64,000 nt of DNA, taken from assembly GCA_034008185.1 (NCBI GenBank), contig CM067081.1, forward strand, positions 2,666,001 through 2,730,000. The letters run 5' to 3'. A program made the translations under genes and the position numbers. Each line of letters opens with the position of its first letter. Positions within the stretch are counted from its first letter, which is position 1. This DNA is from Gorsachius magnificus. Lineage: Eukaryota; Chordata; Aves; Pelecaniformes; Ardeidae. The notes under the pieces were generated by a model. It worked only from the letters and a program-made list of their open reading frames with translations, had not been told where the DNA came from and did not search any database. Positions 49,258 to 61,759 of this stretch are shown here, in pieces.

Positions 49258-49657
49258 TCTTACGAGGAGTGGCTGAGGGAACTGGGGTTGTTCAGCCTGG
49301 AGAAGAGGAGGCTGGGGGGAGACCTTATCACTCCCTACAACTGCCTGAGAGGAGGGGGGAGCCAGGGGGGGTCGGGCTCTGCTCCCAGGGAACGGGCAAT
49401 GGGACGAGGGGAAATGGTCTGAAGTTGCCCCAGGGCAGGTTTAGGTTGGACATTGGGAAAAATTTCTTCACTGAAAGGATTGTCAGGCACTGGAAGGGGC
49501 TGCCCAGGGAAGGGGTCGAGTCCCCACCCCGGGGGGATTTAACAGCCGGGCAGATGAGGTGCTTAGGGCCAGAGTTTAGTGGTGGGATGGCAGGGTTAGG
49601 GGAACGGTTGGGTTTGGTGAGCTTAAAGGGCTTTTCCAACCTAAACAATTCTATGAC
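49258..49657 (+). mobile_element. CR1 LINE fragment
   Basis: From 'cttacgaggagtggctgagg' through 'ctggagaagaggaggctgggggg' to 'cctaaacaattctatgac'. A relatively well-preserved copy of the subfamily seen at 3030. Confidence 0.92.
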
Positions 49658-52600
49658 TTACCCATGCAAGCTCACGGAGCTGGTAAGGAACCATCAGTAG
49701 AGCTTATGAAATTAGAGTTAATAGTCTTTCCCTTTTGTGTTCTCTGGAACAGACAGTGAAGATGAATTACTGATTGGTAGTTGATGACTGTCTAGGGGTT
49801 AGGGTTGTTTACTCGCTTACATTTAATTTGGGTAAATAGAGGGCAGTCACAGCCGGTATCAGACTGGAGGCGGTTCATCTGCACACGCCTGTGCATGCAG
49901 TCTGTGTTTCTGCAGGGCTGATTTCCAGAGAAATGTCATGATTTAAATCAGCTGTATGGAAAATTGTAAGAAAGAAGGGGCTCTTTGAGAGAAGTTGTGC
50001 AGATGATAAAAAGAGAGTATTGCATGGTCAAGAAATAGGATCATTCTTTGTTGAAAACCCTAAAAAATAGCTGCAGCTTAAATTGCTAAAGCCACCGAGG
50101 TAAATTGTCTGACGAGGGATGGCAGGATTTATTAGAGGCCAGATCTTTCTATTTGCCTCCCGATACTCCCGGCTCGGATGGAGCTGAGATGCTGTGACGG
50201 GAATGAATTGCAACTTGGTTTTGCAGCCAATCCTGGGTTTAGGGATGAGAAAACATCTGTCCATTCCCCTTCTGACATTCGTCTCCCTCCAGCCTCTGAC
50301 AGATGCTCTGATTTATAAATTCACCCACTGCTGCTGACAAGACCCAATCCCGTCCAGAAGAGCCGTGACAAAGAAGGACAATTAAGCAGTTATGCCAGCA
50401 CAAATGACCAAATACTTGAGCAGCTGAGACAATCTGAACGGATTTGTATTAGGCAACGGCGATGGAAAGGCCATATGGTCCACAATCAAAACAGAGGGTT
50501 CGTTGTACGAATTTCCACTCCGAATGGGCAGGGACACTCATGGATGTGTCTGTAAAGAGAAAAATCTTGTAAATACAGGCTCTTTGGGGAAGCGCTCAGG
50601 CAGCGCCATCCAGTTTTACCCTGGTTTTCTAGCTCTTGGGCATTTTCTGGTCATGTGTTGACATTGCCTTTACATTTGCTCCATGGGCTGACGCTTGCAA
50701 GATGCTGGATGCACAAGCTGGTCACCATCAGCTCCCACCAACTTGGGGTTGCCCAGAGGGCCAAGTTCACTTTTGGGTATCCCTGCTCCACTCCTGGGGG
50801 CAAATCCTGCAGTGCTTTGTCATATAATAAATACATTTCCTCTGGAAATATTCGGGTATTATATTCTTGGTTTTCACTAAGCTTCTGCTGGGTCGAGGTT
50901 TCCCCTCTGCCTTCTGTTGCGGTGTCAGGAGAACAATTCATAGACTGAATTTTATTCTTCTTCAAAGGGAGGGGAAATCCTGGCTATAAAAGCAATGACC
51001 ATCTCAGTCATTAAAGCTGCAAGCGATCAGCTTGCAAAAGGCCTCATGAAGATGTCAGCTGTGTTTAATAGCATTTGGATGTGATTTATGGCTCTGTTCT
51101 GAGACATCAGCAAAGAAATTATCCCCAGAAATAAGCAAATCTGACCAGAAGTGGCTCATGTGGTAAAGCACAGGCTCTGCTGCACTGTTCCAGTGTTGAT
51201 CTGTGGTTCATGGGCCGCTAATGAGTTATCAAGCCACGAGAAGGTGTTCCACAGAGCAGAAACCAAGTGTATTGTGCTCTAATACAACCCCATTGCTGAA
51301 GGTCTAGAGACAACATCAACTACCGTCAGTACCTGGAAGCTGATGTGGAGTTGTACCAATTATCTTTATGATTGATTATTTTTTAAATTAATTTTTTATA
51401 GTCATGACTGTAAAAGAGCTTTTTTGGAGCCATAAACTTATTTCTGGCAAGGGAGGATATTCTGCTTATTGCCCCCACATTCATACACACTCTTTCCTCT
51501 GCTGCCAAACAGCAGATAGAAAATGCAGTGTATTTTCAAATTGCTTGGATACTCTTTAGGTTGAAAATTGTCTGGGAAATCTCTAATGCCCTGCTTGTAC
51601 ATGACTTTTACACCTTATTCCACCCAGTCTGAGTGTCACGGGCAGGAGTTAAAAGAGGGGTCAATAGGGGAGAGATGGAGTTGGCGCCACAAAGTGCCCA
51701 AGGGATTTGGTTGTCCTGTCCGGAGCAGAATGAGCCATGCGTGTGGGATCACGAGGGGATTGGGACATGTCCTTCAAAGATGGCATCTTGGAATAATTTA
51801 GCAGCCAGATTTTCCCATTGAAGAAAATGTCGGAAGCATATCTTGTGGGTTTGCCCCAAACTTGGCCAGTCTCATGCAAATTTGAGTAGCTTTTCCCTGT
51901 GAAGACCAGAGATTTTAGTTGCAAGCTTTTAGCTGCACATTGAAATCTTGGTGTGCAAGGAAGGGAGAGGAAAGCAGCTCAAGAGACGGTGGTTGGAGCT
52001 GTAAGGCAGTAAGACCACATCTTTCTCCTTGCCTCTTCCTCCGAAACGGGGGTAACACTCCGGCTGACACTCTCACAGCAAAAATAAAGACAATTAAAGG
52101 TCCTGAAAATCTCAGCTAAGGATTTAGAGGCAACAAATAAATAAATAGTGTCTTTGGAGAGGAGCAACAGACAATTCTTGAGGCACTGAATCTTGGTGGG
52201 TGCATGAAAACACTGTGGGGTCAGAGAGGACCAAATTTTCCACCTGTCGAGGCCTGAACATCCCAGTGTTTTCATTCAAGTGTCTCTTTAAGCAAAGAAG
52301 GAGAAGAAAAATCTCATGGCTGCAGACAGCCTTGCTAATGGAAATATTCAATAACCATAATTTGAACTTGGCTTTCTCTTGGGCTCAAAGTAATTTCCCA
52401 ATAATATCAGGAAAATATATGGCCTTTCTTGAGGTAGCAGAAGAACTGTATAACTCAAAGCATTAATTGAGTTGAAGACATTTGCCAGCATTTCAGATTT
52501 GATTTTTCTGCTAAGCCGGAGTCAGATTGAAAACAGGGATGCAGGGAAACCAAAAAGAAAACCCTAACAAAAAAGAGGGGAGATATTAGAGCACGAATAT

Positions 52601-53699
52601 TCATTAGTGAATCACAGCAATAAAAAGGAAATGATTCACAACCCTAATCCCCTAAGTGGCCGCCTAACCAGAACACAGTTTAATCAGAATCTTCAAGCAC
52701 CAGATCTTTGATGTAAAGGTGGGGTTTTTTTGCCCCAAAGTGTCCATTTTAACAAATGGGTCAAATATGACCGACTCTGAGCTTGTTGTTAAAAATGGGT
52801 TGAGAAATGGAAATGAGCCAGGCACACGGTCACGCAACATCCACTCCATCCCTTAGGGCTGGCCCTAAGCACCTCTTGAGTGTCCTGGGAAAGGGTTTTT
52901 TTCCTAACTTTTCCAGATGCCCTGCTTGCAGCTGAAGGCTTGTGCCTTCTCCCAAACCCATGGTCATTCTCATTTCCCAGACTCATGGTGTGGGGCTGTG
53001 TTCATCTGCAGCAGGAGCCTCCATCTCCACCCAGCAGCAGGGAGGAGGCTGCAACCCACTCCCTGATGAACTTGGGCTTGGAGAAGACTATGAGGCAAAC
53101 CCTGACCCTGTAACCACCCCTTCCTTGCTTGGTGCTCACACCTCCCTGCAGCAAAAGTAAAGAAAAGAAGCCTTGTTGACTGCTTAGCCTTTAAACAACT
53201 TCTTAGTCTTTAAATATAGGACATATAGGCTGCTGGAAGAAATTTTGGCCCAGGATGCCTGCTGTGCCCAAAGGCTGGAGCCACAGGCCTGCAGAGGGGC
53301 TTTCCTCTACTTTTTCCTCCTCCATCCCCACCCCAGAGCGTGAGGGTATTTAACAGGATGAAACTGTCCATCCCACTCCCTCCCTGGGCATGATGTGTCC
53401 CTCGGATGGCTCCTCCGCACCCACGCAACCACAGCAAACCCCTAAATAAAAGGTGTGCTGGGCATTTCTGTGGAGCTGTGGCACTGCTAGAGCTCGGATT
53501 TGGCCTCAGCATTTTTTCCCCACCCCATCAGCACGCTGGGGGAGGGTGCATTGATTTGGAGAGACACTGGCTGTAGGTCGAGCAGTTCAGCCCAGTAAGG
53601 TTAAGGCTGATGTTTTCTGAGTGGCAGCACATGCTGGGTGACACAGGATGGTATCAGATCCAGTGGTGAAAATGGGAATGGATGACTCTTCCCAGGGTC
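49658..53699. other. Unique noncoding DNA, 4 kb without repeats
   Basis: The longest interval near here without a recognisable transposon. The block about 50060-50500 combines GC-balanced sequence with 'gatttattagaggcc', 'gatttataaattcaccc' and 'gacaattaagcag' and could be a conserved element. No exon could be supported on either strand. Confidence 0.4.
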
Positions 53700-54590
53700 T
53701 GTTTTTATTCCTGATGAAGATTGCAGGTAACACCAAATTGAGTGGAAGGGAGAGCCACCCTGCAGGAAGATCTGGAGAGGCTGGAAGAGTGGGCTAACAA
53801 GAACCTCATGAAGTTCAACACAGACAAGTGTAAAGTCTTGCACCTGGGAAAACACAATCCAGGAGTGCAGCACAGGCTGGGATCCACCCGGCTGGGGAGC
53901 AGCTCTGTGGGAAGGGACCTGGGCGTCCTGGTGGCCAACAAGCTCCAGAGGAGTGAGCAGGATGCTGTTGCGGCCAAGAAGGCCAACAGGGTGCTGGGGG
54001 GCATCAGCAAGGGCACCACAGCAGAGGTAAAAGAAGTCCTCATCCCACTCTGCTCAGCGCTGGTCAGGCCACACCTGGAATCCTGGGTACAGTTCTGGTC
54101 CCTGCTGTACAAAAAAGCTGTGGGCAGGCTGGAGGGGGTCCAGAGCAGGGCCACCAAGGTAATCCAAGGGCTGGGAAGCCTCTCTTAACCGTAGGAGGAT
54201 GGGCTGAGAGAGCTGGGCTTGTTCAGCCTTGAGCAAAGGAGGCTCAGGGGGATCTCATCACCATGTACCAGTATTTAAAGGGTGGGTACAAGGAAGATGG
54301 AGACTCCCTTTTCACAAGGAGTCCCATGGAAAAGATGAGGGGTAATGGGTACAAGTTGATCCCGAGAAGATTCTGATTGGACATGAGAGGGAAATTTTTC
54401 ACTGTGAGAAGAGTCACCCATTGGAATAATCTCCCCAGGGGAGGGGTTGACTCTGCCACATTGGACACTTTCAAGCCTCATCTAGACAGGGTGCTGGGCC
54501 ATCTTGTCTGGGCTGGGCTCTTGCCTCGAAAGGTTGGAGCAGATGTTCCCTGAGGTCCCTTCCAACCTGGGATTCTATGATTCTATGATT
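53700..54590 (+). mobile_element. CR1 LINE fragment, about 0.9 kb
   Basis: Shows the C-terminal ORF2 region: the translation contains [20 protein letters not shown] and a following AKKANRVLGGISKGT, then the 3' end 'ggattctatgattctatgat'. It provides the uninverted reference for the rearranged copy at 55714-56442. Confidence 0.93.
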
Positions 54591-55713
54591 ATTCCCTCCT
54601 GCTGCCTGTTCCTGAACAACTTGCTGTTGCTGTATTTCAATTTAAAAGATGTTTTTTTAAAATCACCAGGAAGGGGTTAAATTGGCTTCCTTTGCTTTGT
54701 TTTAAACAGAAGATATTAGAATTATTTTTAATTAACTTGGCTCTCTGCAATCATTATGTGCTTTCCAGAACGTGTCTGTGTTGCTAATGAGTGTCAGGAC
54801 CATCATTTTACTGATGGGGAAACTGAGGCACGGGCAGTGATGGTGACATTCCGTGGGGCACAGAGGAAGGTTTATTGCTGGGATCTTAAATCCTTTTAAG
54901 CTGGTTCCTGTGCTGCAGCCGCAAAGCAGACACAGGGAAATTTCACTTCACAGATGCAGTCTTACTGCCTGCCTCTGCACGCTGCTCTGGAAATGTCTTT
55001 TATGAAGGCTAATTAATGTGGAAAAGCAATCACAGAAACCAGGAAGAGAGGTAATGATCCATGGGGCAAAGCAGCATGCGCAGTGAGCCTCCGGGCTGAC
55101 GGGCTGAGCAGAAACACAGCACATTTTGGACCATTTGAGTAAGGGACCAGGCTAAAGACATCAACCAAAAGGTACGGATGCAGAAATCAGGAGGCTTTTC
55201 AGGAAAAGTCACGGAGAAATGCATTTCCACAGCCTGGAAACTGGAGTCAGAGATGCTCGAACAAGGGTGTCCAGTTTTGCCCTGCAGAAGTCAGTGGGGG
55301 AAGTGAACAACCAGATGGCCAGGTGTTACTCAGAAATTAACTGCTACCAAGCCCTTTCACATCCTTAGAGGTGTTATTTTTAGGGACATGAGGTAGGACT
55401 AGTGATTCTTTTAGTATTATAAGATACAGGAACAGCCTGAGCTTAATGCTCGTAATACTGGAATAGCCTTGCTTAAATGGATAAGCTGAGGCATGGAAAG
55501 TTTTGGTGACCTCCTCATGGCTGTAAAGAAACTCTCTGCAAAACCCTCACTAATGCTCTGCTCTCTACCATATCTGCAACATCAACTTTTTGCCACCAGT
55601 CTGCAAAAGAAATCTCATGTGGATATTCATTAACTTACTGCTTCTTGTATCTGTGCCTTCCTGCAGCCCATACCTGTGTCTCAGCCTGTAGCAGGGCTGC
55701 TCTTGGGATCGAA
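54591..55713. other. Unique noncoding DNA
   Basis: No gene or repeat recognised. AT-rich around 54640-54740. Confidence 0.4.
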
Positions 55714-56103
55714 TTTGTACAGCAGGGACCAGAACTGTACCCAGGATTCCAGGTGTGGCCTGACCAGTGCTGAGCAGAGTGGGATGATGGCTCCTTTCTC
55801 TCTGCTGTGGTGCCCTTGCTGATGCCCCCCAGCACCCTGTTGGCCTTCTTGGCTGCAACAGCACCCTGCTCACTCCTCTGGAGCTTGTTGGCCACCAGGA
55901 CGCCCAGGTCCCTTCCCACAGAGCTGCTCCCCAGCCGGGTGGATCCCAGCCTGTGCTGCACTCCTGCATTGTGTTTTCCTAGGTGCAAGACCTTACACTT
56001 GTCCATGTTGAACTTCATGAGGTTCTTGTTAGCCCACTCTTCCAGCCTCTCCAGATCTTCCTGCAGGGTGGCTCTCCCTTCCAGAGTGTCTACATCCCCA
56101 CTC
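55714..56103 (-). mobile_element. CR1, inverted 5' segment
   Basis: Antisense copy of the 5' part of the same CR1 subfamily as 53700-54590 (antisense translation [20 protein letters not shown]). It stops at 'gtacagcagggacc' on the left and abuts the sense 3' segment at 56104 on the right. Confidence 0.92.
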
Positions 56104-56442
56104 GGATCTCATCACCCTGTACCAGTATTTAAATGGTGGCTACAAAGAAGATGGAGACTCCCTTTTCACAAGGAGTCACATGGAAAAGACAAGAGGTAAT
56201 AGGTACAGGTTAATCCCGAGAAGATTCTGATTGGACATGAGAGGGAAATTTTTCACTGTGAGAAGAGTCACCCATTGGAATAATCTCCCCAGGGGAGGGG
56301 TTGACTCCGCCACATTGGACACTTTCAAGCCTCAGCTGGACAGGGTGCTGGGCCGTCTTGTCTAGTCTGTGCTCTTGCCTAGAAAGGTTGGAGCAGACGG
56401 TCCTTGAGGTCCCTTCCAACCTGGGATTCTATGATTCTATGA
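56104..56442 (+). mobile_element. CR1, sense 3' segment of a 5'-inverted copy
   Basis: Starts 'ggatctcatcaccctgtacc' and ends 'ggattctatgattctatga'. Together with 55714-56103 it makes one insertion whose 5' part is flipped. About 130 bp that lie between the two segments in the 53700 copy are missing. Confidence 0.92.
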
Positions 56443-58310
56443 ATTTAACTCAAGTCCTACCACTGTGGAAACATGGGGTAAACTGTGCAGCAAGGGAGCA
56501 TGCCCTGGAGCACAGGCTGGTGGACAGTCCATCTTAGGAGGCATCTGAGCATGCTTCTTCAAAACCTAGTAAGCAGCAAGATGCTCTAACACCATCTCAA
56601 AGTGTCAACAGATGAGAGATGTCCCCAGACCCACAAGAAGGTGCAGGCTTGATAGCTGGGGTACATGGGACATCGGGCTCATCTCCTGCTGCAGAAAGGT
56701 TGAGAAGAACTTCATCCTTTATTTTTTTCAATCATGTCAGCCTGCCACATCAGTGCACAAATGAAATCCAGTGCAGTAGAAATACTCTTGACGGCATCCA
56801 GCCACAGCAGAGAGATGTTGGTCTAGTATATTATACAGTGGAGCAACGATAAGAGTGTGGTCCTACTTCAGAGTGAGATGTAACCAGAACTTGCCTATTA
56901 GTTTGCAGTCAGGGTGCCTGTCTGTGATAGTAACTCTACATTTGCCCCTGCTGAAGAGCTGGCCCCCATGGTTGTGAGCTCTGGGTGCTTCTCAACCATC
57001 TTGATGTCCATCCATGGATGAAAGATTCTGCACTATGGCCTGGAGAAGCTGAGCTAATGCGTCTGCTAGCAGACTGCGCCAGATCAGCTCGTCCTGTCTC
57101 TCCCTCATCCAAAAAGCCTGCACAGTTACTGCACATGTGAAATAATGCTTTTGGGGAAGGAGGAGTTATTATGTTGGAAATCTCCTTTTTGGGGCACTAA
57201 ACTTGCCAGACGAGTCCTGTTCAGAGAGCTCCATGAGAGCATAAGAGGGATGGGATGGATGGATGGATGGATGGATGGAGGGAGGGAGGGATGGATGGAT
57301 GGATGGATGATAGGCTGTAATAAACCCAGAGCAAATCCCACCAGACACTTCTACAGCTCCTTGGCTTCCTTAAGTCTCTTCCCCCCCAGCCTACTTAAAT
57401 CCTCCATCTCCTCTCCACTACTGAGCTCTGATAGACAAGAGCGGCTCTGCTGTAATTAAAACAGCATGGTCCAGTGAACTGGAAGGAGAAAGGCACCAGG
57501 GCTGGCAGATGGCAACAGTGGGGTCTGTGCGTGTGAAGCGTCTCCTTTAGGGAGTTTAGCTGTTCTCCAGGGTCACCTGAGTGGCTGGGAGGGATGAGTG
57601 GGTAGAGGGGCTTTTCAGATGTAGACATCCTGCAGCTAATGCATGGACACATCTACTCCAACCCCCCCAACAGCCCCCAGCTTTCAGCAATAACTATGCA
57701 CAACCATTTACAAGCAATCGTATGGGCAAACATCCACGTTGTGAGCACAGAGGAGGTTTGCAAATGCGTCTGCACCAAAGACTCATGCAAATTAGCGCCA
57801 GAGAGATGAATGCACTCATTTGGGAAGTCAAGCTCAAGATTTGTCCTAAAGGAATGAGTGATAGATGCCTTTACCGGAGGTTAATAAATCTCGTAAATTA
57901 ATAGACTGGATGTTCTAACAGCTCCTTTTTCATTTTGTAAGGATGGAGATTGTAGAGGATATTTAATGGCTTTGAATAATAAACAACAGCTCTCCAAATG
58001 GAAAAAAATTCTTATGCAAAATGGAAATGAAACCCGCTGAAATTTTTCATTGAGGGAAAAAGAGAGGAGGAAAGAGAAAACCAGTTTGTCCTATGTTTTT
58101 CTTCCCCGTGCATGTTTACTTTTTACTAGGCAGCAAGCATATCCAAAACGCTGGGTTTAAATTTCTGCTGGACTCAGTAACCTGAACCAGGAACCAATTG
58201 CACCCATCAGTATGGGTCTGAGAGGCTTCAAGGCTGTGTGGGCCTGGGCGCATGTTGCTGGACTCTGTAAATATGCTTTGGCTTTGGAGATGATTTTGGG
58301 GGCCTTTGAA
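56443..58310. other. Unique noncoding DNA
   Basis: It contains the ATGG repeat listed separately. An AT-rich block with 'gttaataaatctcgtaaattaatag' is at about 57840-57960. No gene recognised. Confidence 0.4.
57249..57310 (+). repeat. (ATGG)n microsatellite, interrupted
   Basis: Tandem GGAT units interrupted by three GGGA units in the middle. Confidence 0.95.
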
Positions 58311-58315
58311 CTCTG

Positions 58316-58908
58316 TGTGCTGGTTTGGGATGGGATAGAGTTATTTTTCTTCACAGTAGCTGGTATGGGGCTGTGGTTTGGATTTGTGCTGCAAACAATG
58401 TTGATAACACAGGGGTGTTTTAGCTATTGCTGAGCAGGGCTTACAAGGAGTCAAGGCCTTTTCTGTTCCACACCCCACCCACCAGCAAGGAGGCTGGGGG
58501 TGCACGAGAAGTTGGGATAAGGCACAGCCGGGAGAGCTGACCCCAACTGACCAAAGGGATATCCCATACCATGATGTCATGCTCAGCAATAAAAACTGGG
58601 GGAAGAAGAAGGAAGGGGGGGACATTCGGAGTGATGGTGTTTGTCTTCCCAAGTCACCGTTACACGTGATGGAGCCCTGCTGTCCTGGGGATGGCTGAGC
58701 ACCCGCCTGCCCATGGGAAGTGGTGAATGAATTCCTTGTTTTGCTTTGCTTGCATACGCAGCTTTTGCTTTACCTATTAAACTGTCTTTATCTCAACCCA
58801 TGAGTTTTCTCACTTTTACCCTTCCAATTCTCTCCCCCATCCCACCGGGGGATGAGTGAGTAAGCGGCTGTGTGGGCCTTAGATGCCAGCTGGGGTTAAA
58901 CCATGACA
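58316..58908 (+). repeat. Solo LTR of an avian endogenous retrovirus, with target duplication
   Basis: 593 bp starting TGTGCTGGTTTGG and ending TTAAACCATGACA, so it has the TG...CA ends of a retroviral LTR. It is flanked by the 5-bp direct repeat CTCTG (58311-58315 and 58909-58913). An AATAAA lies at 58588-58593 and 'tattaaactgtctttatctc' near the 3' end. Same family as 39643-40215 in opposite orientation. A 5-bp duplication fits ERVL-type elements, so the class is inference. No internal genes remain. Confidence 0.93.
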
Positions 58909-58913
58909 CTCTG

Positions 58914-59799
58914 GTTTTGGGTAGAAAAGTTGAGAATTTAGATGCTGGGGTGGCTCCCTTTCCTCAATGGTGCAAATTGCTGTGACCCCAAAGCTTGTCC
59001 TAATCATTGCTACAGAAGATGTGATGGTGCCATTTCCAACCCATCCAGTCCACTCCATTGCACCTTAAGCTGCCAGTTCTCAGTGTGACATCACCATGAC
59101 CTCATGGACCAGACAGAACTTCTCATCTTTGTGTCAGTCACCAACTGTCCCTGCAGCTCATGGGCAAAGTGCAAAAAGGACAAAGTGGGCTCTAGGTGGG
59201 CTAAGCTGTCCCCCAGAAACACCTCTGGAGAACGTGTCCACCAGCCACAGTCCAGCCCTGCGGCCCCTGCTCACCACGGGAAGAGCCACGGGCTGCCTCG
59301 TGCTTCCAGATGGGAAGCAAAGGAGAGGAAGGAGTTAAGAGCTGGGCACTGCCTGCAGTAAATCACCTGCCTGCTGTGAATCAGCCAAACCTTCATCTTC
59401 ATTCATCACGGCCAGAAAAGCTCCTGCCTGTCTGGCTCCAGCAGCCATAGCCAAAAGGCTGAGCAGCTCCTTCTGCTCCACAGACAGGCTGGGCTGCCTC
59501 TTGTGCTTGCTCCACACTTTAATTTTGATCATTAATTGCACAGTCCATCTCTGTCTCATTCCTGTCTCTTTACTGAGGTGTCATTTGGAGACCTTTTTTC
59601 CTAAAGAGATGCTGGATGGGAATGGCCAAACTCCATGAAAGGGTCCTGGGACAAGGGACCTCTGAGCATCTTTAGCCCAGCGCCTGCTCAGGGCAGGATT
59701 AATGCCAACTCTAGGCCAGGGTGGACATGTCTTTGTCTAGTCATGTCTCTTGGTGTGGGCACTAGCTGAAAAACTTGAAATTCCATTTAAATGTAAGAA
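58914..59799. other. Unique noncoding DNA
   Basis: Nothing recognised. Confidence 0.45.
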
Positions 59800-60003
59800 A
59801 AAAAACTTTTCCAGTGCATCAAACACTGGAACAGTTTTCTTACAGGAGCTCTGGAGTCTCCCTTCTCAGAGATGTTTGAAACCCAAGTGGAACATGACCT
59901 GATCAGCCTTCTCCAGCTGACTCGTCTTTGAGCAGGGGGTTTGGACTAGGTCGTATCCAGAGGTCCCTGCCCACCTCAGTGATTTGGTGATTCTGTGATT
60001 TTT
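59800..60003 (+). mobile_element. Diverged CR1 3' fragment
   Basis: 'aacactggaacagttttcttacagg', 'ctttgagcagggggtttggac' and 'gtgatttggtgattctgtgatt' follow the CR1 3' end order. Moderately degraded. Confidence 0.8.
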
Positions 60004-61759
60004 CTGAAAACTAATCTCTTTGCAGTCTGGTGCTAAAAATGTTGGCCAGATGTGCTGGATGAGGAATAGTTCTTCTGGTTTTCAGGCATCAACGGCCTAC
60101 ATTTAGCAAGCTCTATGGAGAAATATAGGCTCCTCCAAGGGTAAATTTGAATCTCCCATGGCTGTGGTTTTACGTGGCCTAGTTTCCAGCAGCAATATTG
60201 GCTTGAGGTCATCCCTCCTTCCTCTCCCAGCTGAGAAGAAGACTATGGAGGCCAACCATTTGTTTAAGCTGACAGGGACTGGACTGTGAGCTGGCAGAGT
60301 CAAGGGACATGGACAATATTGCCACCAAAGACTTTGCGTTGTGGAACCAAGTCTTAAAGTAAATTCAAACTTGTTTTCTCCCATGGGAACGTGTCTCTCT
60401 TTGGGAGAGGGTAAAGGATACCTCCATGGAGGGGCAAACAGGGTAAGCAGGGCTGTTCGGCAGCAGCCTGGCGGGGGCTGGTGCTGCTGGCTAATTGCTG
60501 CAGCTGCATGCAATATTTTTTGTCATCATTTTAAATGAAACCTTGTCACAGACTCCACGCAGCCTGATGCTGTGGTTTTTCTCATGAATAACTCAGAATA
60601 ATTATCAGTCTTAAACACTGACTAATCCTTATAACAACACCTCACAACAGAGAGAAAAAAGGAATTCTCTTGGCTGTATATATATCACCGTGGAAGCAAA
60701 AAGATTGAATAATATGTCTAAGATGAGGTACAAAATGAATGGCAGGGTGAGGAGCAGAGTTATGGGGTTTCTGGCTTCCAGGTTGTACTTCGCATCTTAT
60801 TTATGGCATTGGTATTTCTTCAGAGTTAGAAAAAAAAAATATTAATATGGGAGAAACAGAACTGTAAGGATAAATGTTACTCGGAGAGGGAAGTGGAAAA
60901 TGTAGAGAAGCCAGAGGAAGGGATCGACTTCTGCATTGCTGGTTTGACTGGAGGCTGGAAGTGCTGAAAATATCACAGATGGGCTCAGGTTATGCCAGCA
61001 TTTCCAGAAATCTGCTGCCACCTCAGGGACTGGGATCACAGAAGATTTTGGAAAAGAACCCAAATTATTTTCAAATGAGGCAGCCAACATTTTAGCCAAA
61101 GATGTCAAACCCCACAATTTTCTGTTCCTTAATGGAGACAAGTCTATTTTAGCGGGGGAAAGACTGAGTGCCTGATCGATAAGGAGGTGGTGAATAGAGG
61201 AAGAAAGACTAGGTTGCCAGTTATAAGCACATACAGTATTTTTTTAAATCCCCTCTTCCTTGAGTCATGTGAGATGCCCAGCTCCCATTTCTCATCATCT
61301 CCCCCTGCGCACTGTTATTTTTCAAGACAATCTTAAGAATTACGTGGGAGGCCCCTGAATACTCAGATCAACAACCCACCCTTTCATGAGCAAAAAAGCC
61401 TCCAAAACATTAGTTTTTAAAGACAGTCTCCTGAGTCGGAGGGGACAAGGGTGTGAAGTTTTAGTTCCTGGCAAGCTGTTGGGGAGGAGGGCAGCGAGCC
61501 CAGGGCGGAGAGGAGGAAAGGACAGAGATCTGCTCCAGCATGGGGACACAGGGGTGTCTCCTCTGGCCTGGCCAAGGTGGGGGCAGTGGGGATCTTCAGG
61601 CTGTCAGGAGCCAAACACTGGGTCCCTGTCCCTGTCCCTTGTGTCCTGGTGAAGACCGACTGGGGACATGCTCAGTGCCACTCCTTGGCAGCGATTCTGA
61701 TGTCACCTCAATCCTTCCACCCAGCCCAGGACCCCTGGCAGAAAGCTTGCTTTCATTGA
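60004..61759. other. Unique noncoding DNA
   Basis: No gene recognised. An AT-rich stretch lies at about 60590-60720. Confidence 0.45.
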
